Assembly (NCBI GenBank): GCA_023263465.1
Contig: JALQWV010000135.1
Span: forward strand, 1-7,387
Reading direction: 5' to 3'
Length of the DNA: 7,387 nt
Origin: Ilumatobacteraceae bacterium
GTDB lineage: Bacteria; Actinomycetota; Acidimicrobiia; Acidimicrobiales; Ilumatobacteraceae
The notes beneath the pieces are model-generated. The model had not been told where the DNA came from. It did no database searches and saw nothing but the letters and a program-made list of their open reading frames with translations. A program made the position numbers and the translations under genes. Of this stretch, positions 5,740-7,387 are shown in pieces (positions within the stretch are counted from its first letter, which is position 1; each line of letters begins with the position of its first letter).

Positions 5740-6704
5740 CGAGTTGCCTCCAAAGCGGTTCGTGCAAGTTCGGCAGATACGTGTGACGAATTCATGATGG
5801 TATTAGTAACGACGCAGCGCATGCCTTGCGCTTCCACTGCAGGAGCGAGGTGCGCATCAGCATGGTCAATTATGAGCGTGCCACACACTGGCGCATAAAT
5901 TTTTGCTACGCCGACGACTGATGACTCGTGACCGAGTTCGGACATGAGGCGGTCTGCGGGGCCTTTTAAAGCTGCGCCATTCACGATTGGCGAAATTGCA
6001 CACACCGAATCGCGACGCGCGGAAAGGGCCGCATCAACTCCTGCAAGCGATCGAATCGGTGCAATAGAAACGAGCGGGTTGGATGGAGCGATCACAATGG
6101 ATTCAGCGCTGGCAAGAAGGTCCAAACCATTTGGCTTTGCTACCGGTGATCCCGCAAACGTGATGGCGGAAACTACGACGCTGTGGCGGTACTTCACGAA
6201 GTATTCCTGAAAACTGATGTGCGATCCCGCGCTGCCCGCCGCACAGTCTTCCGCGAGCGTGATCATGGTGCGCACGCTGTCATCGGTCATTGGAATGAGT
6301 TGCAGATCGAGTTCCCAGGCTTGAGCAATCTCATTGGTAACTTGCGAAAGTGTTGCGCCTTCGGCAAGACGCGCAGTTCGGTAAAAATGCGTTGCTAAAT
6401 CTTTGTCCCCGAGATTGAACCACGTTGGAGCAGCGTGTGAATTCAGCGGACGAATGTTGGCGTATCGAGACAATGCATCCATCGCAGTCCAGCTTTCGTG
6501 TTCGAGACCCCAACCACGTTGAGGATCAATTGCTCCAGCCAGTGTGTACGTAACGGTGTCGAGATCGGGTGCGATATGCAAACCGTGAATCACGGTGTCG
6601 TCACCGGTATTGACGATTGACGAGATGTGTTGAGGTTCGACTTCGAGCATGAGCCCACGAAGAAAGCGTGCGGCGCCAACGCCACCTGCAAGAACAGCAA
6701 TCAC
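5736..6704 (-). CDS. cofD: 2-phospho-L-lactate transferase (F420-0 / dehydro-F420-0 synthase; FbiA)
   Basis: Transfers the phospholactyl or phosphoenolpyruvyl group from its GDP-activated form to the deazaflavin Fo, making F420-0 or dehydro-F420-0; cytoplasmic. In order: GGVGAARFLRGL (7-18), NTGDD (32-36), HGLHIAPDLDTVTYTLAG (40-57), GWGL (64-67), WFNLGDKDLATHFYRT (95-110), LIPMTDDSV (136-144), FQEYFV (165-170), IAPSNPLVSIAPI (205-217), SPIVNG (238-243) and KGPA (247-250). The 322-residue length is normal. Start: GTG at 6704, giving the expected short lead-in V-I-A-V-L-A-G-G. The reading frame stays open to an ATG at 6845, but that would add 47 unrelated residues and overlap gmd by 108 bp. 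No Shine-Dalgarno precedes the GTG; a leaderless message is likely. Stop overlaps the cofE ATG. Confidence 0.95.
   Translation of the reverse strand: MIAVLAGGVGAARFLRGLMLEVEPQHISSIVNTGDDTVIHGLHIAPDLDTVTYTLAGAIDPQRGWGLEHESWTAMDALSRYANIRPLNSHAAPTWFNLGDKDLATHFYRTARLAEGATLSQVTNEIAQAWELDLQLIPMTDDSVRTMITLAEDCAAGSAGSHISFQEYFVKYRHSVVVSAITFAGSPVAKPNGLDLLASAESIVIAPSNPLVSIAPIRSLAGVDAALSARRDSVCAISPIVNGAALKGPADRLMSELGHESSVVGVAKIYAPVCGTLIIDHADAHLAPAVEAQGMRCVVTNTIMNSSHVSAELARTALEATR
5747..5751 (-). promoter_or_regulatory. Shine-Dalgarno site for cofE
   Basis: On the minus strand GGAGG lies 7 nt before the cofE ATG (5739), inside the last codons of cofD. It fixes the cofE start and shows that cofE has its own strong ribosome site despite overlapping the cofD stop. 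It is the clearest Shine-Dalgarno in the window. Confidence 0.75.
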
Positions 6705-6711
6705 GTTAAAG

Positions 6712-6717
6712 ATCGTA
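6712..6717 (-). promoter_or_regulatory. candidate -10 element of the cofD-cofE operon
   Basis: On the minus strand TACGAT fits the TAnnnT form of actinobacterial -10 boxes and lies 7 nt before the GTG at 6704. Transcription would start at or one base before the start codon, giving a leaderless mRNA, in line with the missing Shine-Dalgarno. A second match, CATAAT (6740-6735 on the minus strand), would give a leader of about 24 nt. No convincing -35 is seen. Confidence 0.4.
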
Positions 6718-6718
6718 C

Positions 6719-6727
6719 TGATAGATT
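6719..6727 (+). promoter_or_regulatory. candidate extended -10 element of gmd
   Basis: TGATAGATT matches the extended -10 form TGn-TAnnnT, with TAGATT at 6722-6727. The predicted start of transcription is near 6734-6736, only 2-4 nt before the ATG at 6738, so the message would be nearly leaderless; no Shine-Dalgarno is present. The -35 position (about 6699-6704) has no TTGACA-like sequence, which is tolerable for an extended -10 promoter, and it covers the cofD start codon. Confidence 0.42.
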
Positions 6728-6737
6728 TGAATGCATT

Positions 6738-7387
6738 ATGCGTAAAGCGTTCATCACCGGGATCACTGGCCAAGATGGTCGCCACCTTGCGGAGTTTTTG
6801 CACGGTAAGGGCTACAAGGTGTACGGCATGATGAAGGGCCAACACAATCCACGTGCAGAGCTATTGCGCGATGAGTTTCCATTCGTGGAGATTGTCCCCG
6901 GAGATTTAACCGACCTCACAAGTTTGGTGACCGCTCTTGAGTATGTGCAGCCAGACGAGTTCTATAACTTGGGCGCAATCTCGTTTGTAGCGATGTCGTT
7001 TAATCAAGCAGAACTCACGGCCAACGTGACGGGTCTTGGCGTGCTCCGTGCGCTTGAGGCGGTTCGAATAGTTGGTGGTGCGCAAAACAACCCGATTCGT
7101 TTCTATCAAGCCTCGTCGTCTGAAATGTTTGGGAAAGTTCGAGAAGTGCCGCAAACCGAGATGACTCCGTTCCATCCGCGATCGCCTTATGGAGTTGCCA
7201 AGGTGTTTGGCCACAACATCACCATGAATTACCGAGAAAGCTATGGCTTGTATGCGTGTTCAGGAATTTTGTTTAACCATGAGGGACCACGTCGTGGACT
7301 CGAGTTCGTAACCCGCAAAATCACCAATACGGCCGCGCGCATCAAACTCGGTGTAGACCAAGAGTTGAGGCTTGGCAACACCGATGC
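6738..7387 (+). CDS. gmd: GDP-mannose 4,6-dehydratase (3' end outside window)
   Basis: Cytoplasmic extended SDR that converts GDP-D-mannose to GDP-4-keto-6-deoxy-D-mannose, the precursor of GDP-fucose, GDP-rhamnose, GDP-6-deoxytalose or perosamine. The first 216 codons are visible, about two thirds of the usual 320-350. Motifs: TGITGQDG (8-14 is the NADP-binding GxxGxxG), GDLTDL (55-60), YNLGAISFVAMSF (76-88), FYQASSSEMFGKV (122-134), PFHPRSPYGVAKVFGH (144-159), NYRESYG (164-170), GILFNHEGPRRG (176-187) and FVTRKIT (190-196). Catalytic residues by alignment with E. coli GMD (Thr132, Glu134, Tyr156, Lys160) are Ser127, Glu129, Tyr151 and Lys155, so the triad is intact with Ser for Thr. HEGPRRG replaces the commoner HESPRRG. 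Start: ATG 6738, directly before the Rossmann strand R-K-A-F-I-T-G. Divergent from cofD; its substrate may come from the nucleotidyltransferase at 3086. Confidence 0.95.
   Translation, partial: MRKAFITGITGQDGRHLAEFLHGKGYKVYGMMKGQHNPRAELLRDEFPFVEIVPGDLTDLTSLVTALEYVQPDEFYNLGAISFVAMSFNQAELTANVTGLGVLRALEAVRIVGGAQNNPIRFYQASSSEMFGKVREVPQTEMTPFHPRSPYGVAKVFGHNITMNYRESYGLYACSGILFNHEGPRRGLEFVTRKITNTAARIKLGVDQELRLGNTD

Noticed and set aside
5536..5898. Open frame of about 120 codons on the + strand across cofE and cofD
   Set aside because: It lies antisense to two unmistakable genes, and its translation has no recognisable motif. The same holds for the + strand frames at 5944-6210 and 6183-6398.
6705..6845. 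In-frame extension of cofD to an ATG at 6845
   Set aside because: It would add 47 residues with no family similarity before the conserved Rossmann start and overlap the 5' end of gmd by 108 bp. The GTG at 6704 gives the normal N-terminus.
6906..7214. Open frame of about 100 codons on the - strand inside gmd
   Set aside because: It is antisense to the conserved gmd core. The composition (many Arg, His and Asn) is that of a shadow frame.
1..7387. Mobile elements, CRISPR arrays, tRNA or rRNA genes, riboswitches, prophage or toxin-antitoxin genes
   Set aside because: I looked for these on both strands and found no transposase motifs, spaced direct repeats, cloverleaf-like segments or long terminal repeats. 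Coding density is almost complete.

Overview
The window looks like chromosomal DNA from a high-G+C Gram-positive lineage (Actinobacteriota), most likely class Acidimicrobiia. The basis is the coenzyme F420 genes cofD/cofE, the actinobacterial style of the GDP-mannose dehydratase, frequent GTG/TTG starts, leaderless-looking promoters, and only moderate G+C (estimated by eye). The class-level placement is inference. I see no mobile elements, tRNAs, rRNAs, CRISPR arrays or phage genes, and no intergenic gap longer than about 35 bp.

Layout: (1) Positions 17-5022, + strand: a tight five-gene run (spacings -4, +12, +10, +2 bp) encoding two GT-B glycosyltransferases, a membrane-anchored protein of unknown function, a sugar-1-phosphate nucleotidyltransferase and an NAD(P)-binding sugar epimerase/dehydratase-like protein. 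This is a surface-glycan synthesis cluster that begins upstream of the window. (2) Positions 5026-6704, - strand: cofE and cofD, a two-gene F420 operon (ATGA overlap) converging on the glycan cluster with a 3-bp gap. (3) From 6738, + strand: gmd, GDP-mannose 4,6-dehydratase, divergent from cofD across a 33-bp gap and cut by the window end.

How they fit: the nucleotidyltransferase probably makes an NDP-sugar, plausibly GDP-mannose. GMD would convert GDP-mannose to GDP-4-keto-6-deoxymannose, and the glycosyltransferases would assemble sugars into a cell-surface polymer. CofD and CofE make and glutamylate F420. They are not obviously linked to glycans by chemistry, but an fbiAB block converging on a manB-like gene is also found in mycobacteria, so the neighbourhood looks ancestral.

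Most genes belong to known families, and I do not see a clearly new multi-gene system. The best leads are: the epimerase-like protein at 4090-5022, which keeps its dinucleotide-binding motif but has lost all three Ser/Thr-Tyr-Lys catalytic positions; a stand-alone CofE without the C-terminal reductase domain usual in actinobacterial FbiB; back-to-back, near-leaderless promoter candidates in the 33-bp cofD/gmd gap; and a histidine-free membrane-anchored orphan protein (2398-3075).
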